From Callorhinus ursinus (taxonomy: Eukaryota > Chordata > Mammalia > Carnivora > Otariidae), in the NCBI RefSeq assembly GCF_003265705.1, contig NW_020313285.1:16456302-16520301 (forward strand): DNA of 64,000 nucleotides, in the 5' to 3' direction. This document shows positions 22,800 to 34,748 of the stretch, piece after piece. A model generated the notes under the pieces. The model was not told the origin of the DNA. It saw only the letters and a list, made by a program, of their open reading frames with translations, and searched no databases. Numbering within the stretch: position 1 is the first letter of the stretch; the number at the start of each line of letters is the position of its first letter. The position numbers were made by a program, and so were the translations under genes.

Positions 22800-23770
22800 G
22801 TCAGTGCCTCTGTTCAGGTGCCAAGCCTGTCCTGGGCACCGGGTGCACTGGTGAGCAACACAGGTGCTGTGCTGTCCTCAAGGAGGCCACAGCCTAGATG
22901 GATGGCAGATATAAACCACAAGGGGCAGTTACAGTAATAGGGAGGTGAGGTCTGGGATGCTAGAAGTGATGTCCCGCCAAGGGGCTGGACCTCCGTGGAG
23001 TCAGGGAAGGTGTCAGCCGAGAACTAAGGGATGAGGAGGGAATTGCTCTTCAGGGTGAGGAACGTGTGTGTGTGCACAGGTATGACTAAGGTCAGCACAG
23101 ACAGGAGAGGTCCCGCCTGGCCACCAGCAGAGTGAGGGCAGCCCCTAGAAGCTGCAGGAAGGATTGCGCAGCGTGGCAAGATCACCGGCACTGCCGTGGG
23201 GGGTTATCTGCCTCCTGGCCTTCTCGGCGGCGGCGTTCTTACGGGTTTCTCCCTCTCTCCTCTCCCGCCCCCTGCCCACTTTATTCTCGCCCTGACCCCT
23301 TTTTCTTTCCCCTTCCCCTTTCTCCCCAGCAGGGGGCGCGCTTAGAGAGTGTCGGGGAGGGGCAGTGGGAGACGAGAGAAGGCGGCGGGGGCGGGGGGGG
23401 GGGCGGAGAGGAAGAGGGCCCAGGGCCGCACCCTTTGCTTAGCTCCTGTTGCCAAAGCCAAGGGTAAACACAACCACTTCTCCGAGGCCTGGCGGTTACA
23501 GGGTGGTGGGGTGACCTGGAGCCTTCCACGGCTCCGTTGCACAAGCCTGCACAGACTTGCACTTATTAAAAATATAAATGGTATCAGAGTTGGTGAATTA
23601 TAGCTGTTCACACGAACAAACCGTCCCGGACTCCGCGTCACACGGATCTGCGCTCTCCACAACGCGCTCTGGGCGGGAAGCAGCCTCATTTACTCAGTGC
23701 CGGTTTATTTAGGGAGCCCCGACTAAAGAACGTTTGTGCTATTTTCAATTTTGTACTGTCGCAAACCACA
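22800..23770. other. Intergenic DNA downstream of PDLIM4
   Basis: No gene recognised. A G-rich run lies near 23385-23405. The stretch 22840-23010 has the look of an old interspersed repeat but I cannot name it. Confidence 0.4.
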
Positions 23771-23774
23771 AAAG

Positions 23775-24130
23775 ACTTACAGTTCACGCTCCTACCATCA
23801 GCACACGACGGCACCCTTTTCCTTCGTGCTCTTGCCAACACAGGATATTATCTTTTTTTTTTTCCTTTCTGGCAATCCGATAAGTAAAATAAGATAATGT
23901 ACTTGCTTTAATTTGCATTCCTCTGATTACCAGTGATGCACCTTCATTCAACTAATATTTCTTGTGTTTGCTCTTGGGCGCTGACTGAACAGTGGGGGAA
24001 CAGGACGGTCTTCTCCCTCCAAAAGTTCTTGCGTGAATTGCCCTAAACCCTTCACTCATTTTCCGAGGCTTATTTAACTTCTTAGTATTAGGACCTTTTC
24101 ATATTTTTGTAAGAGTCTCTGTTACTGGAC
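23775..24130 (-). repeat. L1-like fragment, reverse orientation
   Basis: TTTAATTTGCATTCCTCTGA and CTCTTGCCAACACAGGATAT are reverse-strand versions of the L1 ORF2/3' region seen in forward orientation near 39560. The copy is diverged, and the right-hand limit is a guess. Confidence 0.5.
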
Positions 24131-24479
24131 TCGATTCCACTGACACAATCGCATTGATTTAATTACTACTGTTGTGGAGTTTAATATGCCAACCTCTCCT
24201 TCTTGTTCTTCATTTACTAACTTGTCAAGGCTGTTCTTGTCCATTTCCAACTGTCAAGTTTTAGACTCAGTCGTGTCAAGTTCTGGAAAAACAAACCAAC
24301 CAACCAACCAACCTTTTTGAACTGTGACCCTGTCTCTACACACTCCCTTGGTAAGAACTGCCCTGTCCTGAAGAATACGGTGATCCGTGCTTACTCTGCA
24401 TTTTTTCAGGGGTTGTGTACATAATCTCGTAAATTTTTATTTCTGCTTGCTTCTTGCAGACATCGTGTTCCCGCTTTAA

Positions 24480-25090
24480 GTCGTTCTGAGAGGCGCCTTC
24501 CAAAGGCTCCTCCCGCCGCCTCCTCCCCTCCCTGAGGGCTCCCAGGCCAGGGCGGCGGGCAGGTGCCCCCTGAGAAGTGAGGCGAGGAGAGGGCTGGAGT
24601 CCTGGGCCTGGGTCCTGCGGACGACCTCGGGCCCCGCCGCGCGCGTGTCTCCTTCTGCTCGGCGAGGGGTCCGACGGCGAGCAGGGAGGCCGAGTCTGGA
24701 GCGCACGGGGTGTCCGGGCTGCGGCGCCGCGCGCGCGCGCGCACGCGCGCACACACGGACACACGCACGCACGCACGCACCCTCTCACTCTCGCCCCCTA
24801 AAGCCGCTTGGGAGTCGGGTGGGGCCGGTGGAGGCCTCTGCCCTTTCCTCCCCACCCCGCCTCGCCCCAGGGACGAGGTCCGGGCCCCACCCCGTCCTAG
24901 GCGGGCGCAGAAGGGATGACGGGCAGCCGGGGAAGCCATTAGGCGCAGGAGCAGGCGGAAAAATAAATACCCGCGCCACGGGGACGGGCCCCCACAGCTC
25001 GGCCAGGCTCAAACTCGCAGACTCGGCTTTCCCACTCCCACCCGCCGCTGTAGATCCACCAGCTGCTTGTGCTAGCCTTTAATCCCGGGA
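24480..25090. promoter_or_regulatory. Orphan CpG-rich block between PDLIM4 and SLC22A4
   Basis: About 600 bp with many CpGs stand out against AT-rich sequence on the left and ordinary sequence on the right. The block includes an alternating (CG/CA) tract at 24728-24780. No exon of a known gene starts here that I can recognise. Overlapping long frames on both strands are what high GC content produces by chance. It could be an unannotated promoter, an enhancer-type CpG island or a lost first exon. Confidence 0.55.
24728..24780. repeat. Alternating GC/AC microsatellite
   Basis: (CG)n passes into (CA)n and (CGCA)n over about 53 bp: GCGCGCGCGCGCGCACGCGC followed by ACACACGGACACACGCACGC. It is a likely Z-DNA former and probably polymorphic. 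Confidence 0.95.
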
Positions 25091-25479
25091 TGCGCAGGGA
25101 GTGACTGCGTCACAAGTTTTCTGTGACCCGGGTCCCAGTTCTGAGACAGGGCGGCCGACTCTCAGGAGGAGACACAGATCCAGGATCCCCAATTCTGAGT
25201 GCCCCAGCCCACCTGGCCCGGACCCAGCGCTTATTACTGATCCCGAACCTTCCCCTCTCTCAGGTCCTTACCTCAGAGGCCTTCAAACCAGAGATTTGGC
25301 TATCATCTGCACCCTCACCCCAACCATCACATCCTACCCACCACTGTGTCTGGGGTTCTGCCTCCCAACCATTTCTGGGGTCTGTTTCAGGGCAGCTGGA
25401 GCATTCTCCCACTCCCTTGTTTCATGGACCCCTTCATGGCCCCCAGAGCCCTCAGGATGGAGTCCCTGATCTATCAGTT

Positions 25480-25860
25480 GTAGGCCTAGCATTTCAAGCC
25501 TCTCTGACTGATATTGCTGACTGCTTGGTCTCGCTTCCTCTGCTACACCATACCATCCTGTCTTTACATACCTCTCAGATCTTCTCTCAAACTCAAAATG
25601 CCTTTGTTCTTTCTTGTCCATCCAGCAAACTCCTACTCACTCTTCAAGGCCCAACTCCGCTGCCCCCATCGTCCCCTCCCTTAGAACAAAGCTTTGGCCC
25701 ACACAACCCCAGGCAGAGTAATTCCCATCCACATGCCCTCTACCCCACCCCTTCCATTCCTACCCCATGCTTCTGGGCACACAACCTATTATCTCCTTTA
25801 TCAGAGCGTGGCCCAGATCTATGTCTGTCTTACCCAGACCCTAGGCCACTAGGGGCAGCA
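25480..25860 (+). repeat. L2-like LINE relic
   Basis: The order TACCATCCTGTCTTTACATA ... AACTCCTACTCACTCTTCAA ... GCCCAACTCCGCTGCCCCCA resembles the L2 3' region. It is diverged, and the family is assigned from memory. Confidence 0.4.
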
Positions 25861-25875
25861 CCGCGCACCCCTTCC

Positions 25876-25878
<3 letters not shown>

Positions 25879-25921
<43 letters not shown>
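25879..25921. repeat. (CA)n microsatellite
   Basis: An uninterrupted CA dinucleotide run of about 43 bp. Confidence 0.97.
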
Positions 25922-25922
<1 letters not shown>

Positions 25923-26059
25923 CCCACCGTCTTCCTCCTCACCTTGCTGTACTGGTTTCTGCTGGCGTACTTCCTAAGCCCGCTGGGGTGGTAAGGCCCG
26001 GAGGGCAACTCTAACCCTCGTATATCCTCAGCCTACGTCCGGCATCCTCAACCCCAACT

Positions 26060-26560
26060 CATTCATTCAACTAATTATTTGCTAAGAATCTACTATGTTC
26101 TGGGAACATAGGGAATTGAAAAGGGAATTGAGAAAGATCTCTCACTTAAGATGACATTTAAGCAAAGACCTGAGCTGATAAGGGAGCATTCGTGTGGGTA
26201 TCTAGGGAAATTGCATTGCAAGCAGTGGGAGCAGGAAATACAAAGGTGCTGTGTGGGGCAGGGGGAGGAGGCATATATATGCTTGCCATGTTCTAAGAAC
26301 AGTGAAGAAATGGCTGAAGTAGAGTAAGTGAAATGCTTAGGAGCAGTAGATAAGGCCAGAGAGATGTGGGGGCAGTCGAGCTGACTCTGTTGGCCCTGTA
26401 AGCCACAGGAAGGACTTTGGCTCTTAACTCTGAGATGAGAAGCCAGAGGAGTGGCCTGACCTGGGCTTTTATGTTTTAACCAGGATCATTCTGGCTGCTC
26501 TATGAAGACAAGACTGTAAGGGGCAAAGGTGGAAGCAGGGAGACCAGTTAGTAGGCATGA
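26060..26560 (+). repeat. Old interspersed repeat, family uncertain
   Basis: AGGACTTTGGCTCTTAACTC, GAAGCCAGAGGAGTGGCCTG and CAGGATCATTCTGGCTGCTC are landmarks of a widespread old mammalian repeat. A partial relative lies at 38650-38760. I cannot assign the family safely. Confidence 0.4.
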
Positions 26561-26569
26561 CTGCATTCA

Positions 26570-26890
26570 TCCCTAACTAATCCCTAACTAGCCCATTTTC
26601 CTCTGCCTCCATAGCTCCAGCCCCAACCCAGGCCCCCACATTCTCTTGCCTGGGTGCTGTAATAGCCTCCTGCTTGACCTTTCTGTCTTCTGTCTGGCCC
26701 CTCAATCCTTTCTCCACACACCAGCCAAGGGAGCTTTTTAAAATGCCATTCTGATTATGTCACTCCTGTCTATTAAAGCTTCCATAGCTCCCCATTGGTC
26801 TTAGGACAAAGCCTAAACTCCCAATCCGAGCCCACAAGCAGCTCCTGCTGATCCCTGCTGACGGCCCTGCCTCATGCCTTGACTGCAGTC
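26570..26890 (+). repeat. L2-like LINE 3' fragment
   Basis: GTAATAGCCTCCTGCTTGAC, ATTCTGATTATGTCACTCCT and TAGGACAAAGCCTAAACTCC appear in the order known for the abundant L2-type repeat. Confidence 0.5.
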
Positions 26891-28000
26891 ATGCTGACCT
26901 GTAAGTTTAATTCATCAGGCTATCCTCCAGACTCCTGCAGCCTTCCTGGACCATCCAAGGAGCTTGAAATGAAAATGGAGTCCTTCTTTTTAGTTCTCTG
27001 TGTCACAAGCTTTGTCTGCCCCACCTTTGTCCTTGAGATTCGAAGAAAGGGGTGAGGGCAGGAGGTCACTTCATGCCAGCCCTCCCTTCCAGGCCAAGGA
27101 CCGAGCCACTCCAGAGCGCACAATAGTCTGGCGCTATGCTCGTAGCCAATGAACAACTGAGTTGGGGGATGTTGTGACCTGTACTGTGATGCCCAGATGA
27201 CTAGGCTGTGAGCCCAGGGTCCCTCTGCCCACCTGGGGAGTGCCTTGCCCCCTCCTTGGCCTCTGGCTCTCCCTGCCTAGCTTACCTGCACTCCCGCTCC
27301 ATCTCGGACTGCTCACTCTTACCCAGGGTAACAGCTTCTTGCCATTGGGCCCCAGTCAGCTCCTGACTTGTCTTCACAACTCCAGATAATTTCCTCATTT
27401 ATCATTTTCCCACATAACATTCAGTATTTTTCCATACAATATTCCTCAGCACCCCTGACTGGAGGTGGAAGTCTAAAAAGGATTGAGGGTAATAAAGGGG
27501 TCGCTCTAACAAGCAAGGGCTGTCCTCCTGTGCCTCCTCTACCACGAGTGGGAAACTCTATTTGAGTCTCCACAGAAATCAAATTTCTTCTTTGCTCCTA
27601 TCTAATAAATAATTTGCAACCACTCGTGGTTGAAGGCAGAGGCCAGAAATCCCAGGAGAGCCTGCCAGAAGCCTCACCGGTTCCTGCGGGGTCTGGGGCC
27701 GGCTTTAGCCACGCAGGCTCAGGAACCTGACTGACCAGCCCTGTGGAGGGGGGTCTGTCTCCCTGGTTGGAGCTGGTAGCCAAGCCCAGAGGCTGACGCA
27801 CTGCTCCCCACACACATCTTCACCAAGAAAGGCAGCAGTAGAACGACACTCAGCTGCTGTCCAGGGCATTCTTGGCCTTAAGGGCACGTTTTCATGGGCA
27901 GCCAGAGGACAGCCCCAGGCTTAGAGAAAGAAATGTGTGCTGGATAATAACTCGCACAAGAGCTGATGTGTCCCAGGCCTTCATCCCCGAGTCCTTGGTG
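26891..28000. other. Intergenic DNA, no gene or named repeat
   Basis: Unique-looking sequence of mixed composition with no supportable coding, RNA or repeat feature. Confidence 0.4.
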
Positions 28001-28140
28001 AACTGATATTACTCTTCTTTAATCCTCACTCACATCAACCTAAAAGGAAATTATTATCCACATTTTATGGATGAGCTCAGAAATGTTGAGAAACTTGCCA
28101 GTGTCACATACTGGCTAGCTCATCTTGATGACAAGGGCAG
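28000..28140 (+). repeat. MIR-family SINE relic
   Basis: AATCCTCACTCACATCAACC, CACATTTTATGGATGAGCTC and AACTTGCCAGTGTCACATAC follow the MIR order. Confidence 0.6.
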
Positions 28141-28929
28141 CTAGGGCAACCCCAAGTATGCGTCTTCCCTGGAGAACATTGCCTGCCCTACTAATGATCT
28201 GGTGACTCCGACTAGGTCACTTCTGAAGGGTGCTAATCTGTCTCGGCTCGGCCAGGTCTCCAGAAGAGGCCAGAGTGCAGGCTTCGGACTCATCCCCTCC
28301 TCACATGGGGATGAGCTTCCAACCCTCCGTGGGCCATGGGATGGCGGAAGCTGGGCTGAACCAAGGTGACCCCTGAAGCTTTGGGTCTGCGTGTAGACGA
28401 GGCTGGTGCCCACAACATCTCATCATAAATTGTGGCATGCATGAACCCACCCCCAGGCCTGTTTCTGGGGTCAGGTCACGATTCCTGCTAAACAGCTGTT
28501 GGCTGCTCACCAGCTCCTCAGTGGTTCCTGGCGCTACTGAGAGCGAGCTGGGAATGGCCCTCTCCAGCTCCCAGGGCCCTTGCTCTGACCCCTGGAGCCT
28601 CCCTCATCACCCACAGAGAGGTTCCTGGGTGGGAGCAGTCTCTTGCCCCTCAGCCCCTCAGGCCGTGCTTTCTCATCCCATGTTCCTGCCCCTCTCCTGC
28701 CTGTCCCTGAGGCACCCGCTACCTCAAGGCTCCAGCCCAACCCCTCCCGTCCTCTCCAGAAGCTCACTCTCTAGAATGGCTTGGGTTGTTTGGGCCGTGT
28801 AATAGCTAGACCCCTTCCAAACTGCCCCTGCCATCCTTTTGTAGTCCCATCTCATCCACTGCATTTGGTCTGGGAGGACAGAGAACAAAGGACACCCTAG
28901 AGCAGGCAAGGGGGAGTTCTTTCTCTAGG
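28141..28929. other. Intergenic DNA, no gene seen
   Basis: No coding, RNA or repeat feature can be supported here. Confidence 0.4.
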
Positions 28930-29680
28930 CTCGATCTGAAAGTGACTGTCCTGCTTGGACTCCACTTAGGTTTGTTTACTTCCCAGCACCCAGAGCCGCC
29001 TCCATGGCAGATTTCTGCTTATCCCTTCAAGCTGTCCAGCTTTCCCATCAATTCTCTGAGTCTGCTTGCAGCCAGGCACCCTGACTGGCTCCACTCCCTG
29101 GTGACCGGAACTCTGCCATCGTGAACACTCCCAAATCTGTATCTCCAGCCCAGACCTCTGACTGCCTGTACATGTCTACCCGGGTGTCCCAAAGACACCT
29201 CAAACTCAAAGCATCCCAAACCCAGCTCACCATCTTCTCTCAAACCTACTTTTACTCCTATGCTTCCATCTTAGCCAAAGACAACACCCAAATCAGACAT
29301 CTTCCCTGCCTCCTCTCCCTTCCTTATGCCCACATCCAGCGGGTCATCAACACCTGTCCTGCCACCTCCGTAAGAGCTCCAGAATCCATCTCTTGCTTGG
29401 CCACCCCTACCATCACCCTCTCTGACACCTACAACAGTCTCCCTGGTGTTCCCGCTTCCACCCTAGCTCCCTTCCCTGCATTCTCAATTTGGCCACCAGA
29501 GGGAACTTTCTAAAAACACAAGTCTCAATAGGTTTTGCTCCGGACTCTCCTTGGCCTCAGAATTAAATCCAACACCAAGTAACAAGAATGTTTAAGGTCA
29601 AGCACGGGGTAGCCTCTGCCAACATTTCCAACCTCATCCCTCTGCCTTCCGCCACTCCTGGTTTAGTGCTCACGTGGGCA
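28930..29680 (+). repeat. L2-like LINE relic, longer copy
   Basis: A chain of diverged segments (CCCAAACCCAGCTCACCATC, CACCTGTCCTGCCACCTCCG, GAGGGAACTTTCTAAAAACA) reads like an extended L2-type copy. The long open frame on the + strand here is repeat-derived. Confidence 0.4.
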
Positions 29681-30553
29681 AGTGAGCTGGATCGGATTGT
29701 TCCAGGGCCCAGAGGGGGCCCGCGGAGCCACATTTGTTGCCTGCAGACCCTCTTGGCAGGAATGAGCAGAAGAGGGAGTTCACCTTATTAGCGAGGCTGC
29801 CAGGGGCCCGCCTCCCTCATGCTCCTGAGCCGCACCCAGTGGAAGGCCGCACAGGCTGCGTCCTCCCCGGTCACATACGTCTAGGACGACTGAATATGGC
29901 ACCTCCTTCTCGCTGCTTCAGACCCTCCGGGCCTCCTGCTTACTGCAGCCGCTGTGTCCGACCTGGCCCGATCTCAGTGCGCGGCTTACTTCCCACTTGC
30001 TGCTCCGGGACGTCTCTGACACTGAGGCCTGGAACGCATACAGAAACCTGCTCAACACTCACACATGTGCCATCTGAAAGTGTGGGGGAGTTAACACCCA
30101 AAGCAGCACCCCTGAGCCAATGAGGGATAGAAACCTATGGATAAATAGGTTTGCCTACTTGCAAACCTGAGACGGACATTTCTGAGACACCATCCTCCAG
30201 TCTCCCGCAACCGTGAACAACCCTATGCTGTGCCCTTGGAGTAGCTTTTCTTCTCTGTTTCACTCTCTGCAGTCCCTTACTCCTGTTTCCTTAGGTCCAT
30301 TCCCAGACGGAAGGCAGACTTAGAAGGGAGGGATTCTACAGTTGGAACACTCTCCTTTCAAACAGGGTTGAGGAGCCCATTACTGTTAGTAAGTAGGCTG
30401 GTAATGATGCCTGGCACCCGGTGGCGAAACTCCCATCCATGCAAGATGAGAAAGAGACACAAGTGGAAAGTGGAACATTGGCTTGCATCAGTGTTTTTGA
30501 ACCAGGGGTGATATAAACCCCCCCACTCAGTGGACATTTACTGATGCCTAGAG
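29681..30553. other. Intergenic DNA, no gene seen
   Basis: No recognised gene or repeat. Open frames of up to 129 codons look like chance. Confidence 0.4.
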
Positions 30554-30554
30554 A

Positions 30555-30757
30555 TTTTTTTAAAAGATTTTATTTATTTATTTGAGAGAGAGAGACAGAG
30601 ACAGATTGAGAGAGAGCACAAGCAGAGAGAGGGGCAGAGGGAGAAGGAGAAGCAGACTCCCCGATGAGCAGGGAACCCAATGAGGAGCTCCATCCAAGGA
30701 GATCATGGCCTGAGCCAAAGGCAGACGCTTAGCCAACTGAGCCACCCAGGTGCCCCC
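30555..30757 (-). repeat. CAN-SINE, reverse orientation
   Basis: AAGATTTTATTTATTTATTT with a (GA)n tract on the left, head GAGCCACCCAGGTGCCCCC on the right. The copy is diverged and the target-site duplication is not clear. Confidence 0.9.
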
Positions 30758-31553
30758 AGATAGCTGCTTTTCAAAAGCCAAATAGCTCTCTGCTATAGAA
30801 GACATGACCTTGCTCTGGAACTCTAGAGACCTGTACTGAAATTCTTTTATTACAGCTTATCAGAGACTATCCAGCATTCTTATCACCATGAACACCTCTA
30901 GCACCATTGATTTTGCTGGGTCATGTGGACCAAGTGGCAGGGAACCTTGTACGTTGGACACACGGTAGAGCTCTCTCTGGCTCTGGGCTTCGCTCACAAC
31001 TGGGAGCCTTCCAAGGCACCCAATAAATGGGTCAGAGTAGTATTCTCACGAAGCACTATGTCTTTATTACTGGTAGAGGGTACAGGGTGTAGCAACTTGA
31101 CTTTACCTTACAGGGGATCACCAGGCATACTCCACACTACTGGTTCTCTAATAACTTTACCAATTTGCTTCAAAATAATATAGGATGGATGAAGCAAGTG
31201 AGGATATAGATGAAATAAGATTGGCCATGATGGTGGGTCTAAGGGTACATTTTCTAGTCTGTCCATTTTTATATACATTTAACTCATTCCAGAACAAAAA
31301 GGTAAAGGAAAATGTCACCAGTGTGGAAGGCCCCGAATCTTTTTATTCCCCATATTCTGACATGTGTGTGTCTTACTAGGACATCTAGAGTACTTGTCTA
31401 TTCTTGCTCATTAAGTCATATTAGCATTATGTCATCAATACAGTGGCTATCATGATGTTTTAGGGAATATCAAGGTAGCCAAAGTCACTAACTACTATGT
31501 TGTGACAGAGAATAGGAGAATTGACATAGCCCAGGGGCAAGAAAGTGAATATG

Positions 31554-31750
31554 GGGGCGCCTGGGTGGCTCAGTCGGTTAAGCATCTGCCTTCAGCTCAG
31601 GTCATGATCCCAGGGTGCTGGGATCGCGTCCCACATAGAGGTCCCTGCTTAGGGGGGAGTCTGCTTCTCCCTCTGCCTCTGCTACTCCCCCTGCTTGTGC
31701 TCTCTCCCTCTCTCTCTCTCTCTCAAATAAATAAATAAAATCTTAAAAAA
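31554..31750 (+). repeat. CAN-SINE, full length
   Basis: GGGCGCCTGGGTGGCTCAGT head and poly-A end. It is flanked by perfect 15-bp repeats AAGAAAGTGAATATG at 31539-31553 and 31751-31765. The sequence on both sides joins into one older repeat. Confidence 0.94.
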
Positions 31751-32274
31751 AAGAAAGTGAATATGTACTGCTATTCATCCCACAGAAAAGCAAATAGCTT
31801 TTGATTCTCCTTACTGAAGGATTTGGGGAAGAGAAAATCCACAATATTGGTGCTAGTTTTGTAATTCCTCCCAGGATGTGGTATCACTCCTGATTTAATA
31901 AATTGGTCAAAAATGTGGGCATGTTAAAGGCTTCTATTTGTCCCTACCTACCATAACGGCTCTTATTTAATAGGGCAGAGAGTAAATATTAGGGTGTGGC
32001 CAGCTGCTAAGCCTCACTCTCCCAGCTGTGCACTTAGGGACCGGGAATACACGTAGGGACCACTACAGTATGGATCTTTACATCACTTAGACCTGTTTGA
32101 ATAAGAACTCCATTTACCACCTGGCTTTCATGAGCCTCCAATCTAACTGGGGCACCATGATGGTGTTTCCCAACCCTTGGGAGCAAGGCTAGCTCATACT
32201 CTGAATCCAACAGCCCTTGAAAGGTCTAGGACTTTCCCTTTTCCCAGGCCAGAGTTGCTCTGGTAAAAGATCAT

Positions 32275-32613
32275 TGCTATGGACTGAACTGTGTCTCCCC
32301 TAAATTCATACTGAAAGCCCTAACCCTCAACCATATTTGGAGATGGGGACTTTGGGGACTAATTATGTTTAGATGAGATCATGAGAGTGGGGCCCTTATG
32401 ATGGGATTAGTGCCTTTAGAAGAAGACACACCAGGGAGCTCCTAAGAAGGTGGCCATCTACAAGCCAGGAAGAAGACTCTCATGAGAAACTGAATCTGCC
32501 AGCACCTTGATCTTGGACTTCCCAGCCTCCAGAACCATGGGCAATACATTTCTGTTGTTTAAGCCTACCAGTCTGTGATATTTTGTTATGGCAGCTTGAG
32601 CAGACTAAGATAG
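32275..32613 (+). repeat. MaLR-type LTR relic (assignment uncertain)
   Basis: Opens TGCTATGGACTGAACTGTGT and closes near TTGAGCAGACTAAGATA. Internal landmarks are GATGGGATTAGTGCCTTTAG and TTTCTGTTGTTTAAGCC. This order belongs to a common old non-coding mammalian repeat that I associate with ERVL-MaLR LTRs. About 340 bp. Confidence 0.5.
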
Positions 32614-33300
32614 CCACAGATCCTTTGTGGGAAGAGATTAGAGAAATAATTATCATATATACTTTTGGCAGCATAGGCGGTTTTTTCCTTAAAGAGACTT
32701 GGCCTCCTTTTCAATCAATAGGCTCTGAGCCTGTGAACTGGCCTAAATCTGGGAAATTAATGAGAAAATATTATTTCCCGTTATGGCAGCATCCATCAGC
32801 CTTCTGCTTACTAGCTCTTCTTTTGGAGGTGAGGTTCTTATACAAGTCAAGTAACACCTGGTCATCTGCCCATTTACTTAACTCCTAGGAACACCTTATG
32901 GTCGATTAGCCATCACCACATGGTAATGTGGTGGTTACACCACCAGCGTAAGCATGCTGGTTGCTACTTCAGTCTTGTCATGACCTACAGCCTGCTTCTG
33001 TTGATTGTGTCACCAGCCAGCCTCTGCTATTCTAGAATCTTATCCTCACGGACACTAGGAATCCTCACCTGTGCATTTTGTACTGCCAAAGAGAAGGGAG
33101 TGTCCTCAGGACTTGCCTTGGGAATGCAATCTGGTGATAGTTTCTCTGGTCTTGCATGATAAATACAATCTAACACTCTCACTCCCCCTGAGCCTTCTGA
33201 CTCTTTTCGTACTCTGTCAAGAAAGTTCTGGCATCTCCAGCTTATATCAATAGGCCATAACTGTGTCAAAGTTTCAAAGAGCCATCTCAGAAGCAAATGG

Positions 33301-33805
33301 ATATGTTTTTCTGTATCCTTGCTTCGATGTTAAACCCAGCATTATCACAGAGTGCTCCTAAGTTAATAAAGTCCCACATGTTACCCCTGTTCCCACCAAA
33401 ACATAGGGCCTGTTCTTTTGTTTTGTTTTGTTTCCCCAATGAGTATGCCATTTCCTTGTGGATCAGGGTCTGTATTTCCCCACCGAGGCTGTGCTGAGAC
33501 TTCCCCCTAGTTGTTGGTCTGGAGGCAGTGGTGAGGGGTGGGCAGGGGAGGATCTTGAGGAAGATAAGCATCATCTTAGGAGCCCCTTGCCTCTAGAGGA
33601 GTCTTGAGGAGGGATTCCTATCAAGGAGAGGTTGCTCTCATGCAGGAAGGAGAAGAGAGCTGCTGCTGCTGCTGCACTGGAAGGTTTAAGGGAATCCGGG
33701 AATTCAAAATTCTCACAATTAATTTACCAAACGTTTCTGTTCCATCTTTCAGGATTCTATGCATTTCCTTTTAGGGCTATGACTTTGTCATAGAACACCT
33801 ATCAG
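33301..33805. other. Intergenic DNA, diverged
   Basis: May still be part of the old ERV-like block on its left. A (CTG)n run at about 33661-33675 is short. No gene seen. Confidence 0.35.
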
Positions 33806-33820
33806 AGCTGTGCATGCAGC

Positions 33821-34046
33821 GGTGCCTGGGTGGCTCAGTTGGCTAAGCAACCAACTCTTGATTTCTGCTCAGGTTGTGATCTCAGGGTCACGAGATCCAG
33901 CGAACGCTGCACTGGGCTCCTCACCAGATGTGGAGCCTGCTTAAGATTCTCTCTCTCCCCTTCCCTCTGCCCTTCCCACCCTCCAGGCTCATGAGCAGGT
34001 ACTGGCTGTCATGCTCTCAAGCTCTCTTAAAAAAAAAAAAAAAAAA
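33821..34046 (+). repeat. Older CAN-SINE with long body
   Basis: Head GGTGCCTGGGTGGCTCAGTT and a body with GATCTCAGGGTCACGAGATC, ending in about 19 A. AGCTGTGCATGCAGC at 33806-33820 and 34047-34061 is a perfect 15-bp duplication. Confidence 0.93.
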
Positions 34047-34244
34047 AGCTGTGCATGCAGCCTTTTTATGAAGCTGTCCTACTCTTTCAATTAAATCAGT
34101 TAAATCCTGGGTTTGATTTCCAGCACCACCTTCCCTGAGGCTGCAGGAAATGAGGGTCTCTTTAAGAGCTGCCATGGAGGTTTCCTGGCTTATACAGTGT
34201 GCCTTGAGTTTATAGATGGCTAAGCCAGGCCTATCATTTTCTTT

Positions 34245-34260
34245 GTTTTTTTTAAAGCTT

Positions 34261-34304
<44 letters not shown>

Positions 34305-34480
34305 GAGAGAGAGAGAGAGAGAGAAGGAACTCACGTGAGAGAGAGAGGGAGAGCAGGGGAAGGGGCAGAGAGAGAGGGAGAGAAAGCATTCCGAGGTCGT
34401 GATCCCATGACCCTGAGATTATGACCTGAGCTAAAGCCAAGAGTGGGTCACTTAACCAACTGAGCCACCCGGGCACCCTG
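34245..34480 (-). repeat. CAN-SINE, reverse, with expanded (TTTA)n and (GA)n
   Basis: The tail side holds about eleven TTTA units and then a GA run (34258-34325). The head GAGCCACCCGGGCACCC lies on the right. GGCCTATCATTTTCTTT (34228-34244) and GGCCTACATTTTCTTTT (34481 on) are the imperfect duplication. Confidence 0.92.
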
Positions 34481-34567
34481 GGCCTACATTTTCTTTTTTC
34501 AAGGCTCTAAAGCACTTAGCAAAAGCCATTTAACTCCATGATCCTTGTAATCACCATACATTCTATG

Positions 34568-34735
34568 TGCCATAATTGGGGTTTCTCGACTTTGGCACTA
34601 TTTTGGGCCAGATAATTGTTGTTTGTTGTGAGGGGCTGTCCTGTGCATTTTAGGATGTTTAGCAGCATCTCTTGCCTCTACCTACTGGATGCCAGTAACA
34701 CTTTCCTTAGTTGTGATGAAAAAAAAGAAAAGAAA
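34568..34735 (+). repeat. MER5A-like DNA transposon relic (hAT)
   Basis: CTTTGGCACTATTTTGGGCC, GGGGCTGTCCTGTGCATTTT and AGGATGTTTAGCAGCATCTC match the MER5A consensus as I remember it. Non-autonomous; no coding capacity. Confidence 0.8.
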
Positions 34736-34748
34736 AAAGTATCTCTAG

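Larger units (their letters stand above)
30840..33300 (-). repeat. Old ERVL-like internal sequence, fragmentary and reversed
   Basis: Non-coding relics. The stretch around 31495-31560 and its continuation after the SINE at 31766 resemble, from memory, the antisense of internal ERVL-class endogenous retrovirus sequence. Further diverged pieces seem to run to about 33300. No intact reading frame is present. A younger SINE (31554-31750) and an LTR-like element (32275-32613) interrupt it. The family assignment is tentative. Confidence 0.4.

Noticed and set aside
24336..25082. Several 90-177-codon frames in the orphan CpG block
   Set aside because: They occur on both strands in several frames at once and translate the GC/AC repeat. 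High GC content explains them.
25123..25977. A 284-codon open frame upstream of the CA microsatellite
   Set aside because: It runs through L2-like repeat sequence and into (CA)n, giving a poly-Thr-His tail. No domain or codon bias suggests a protein.
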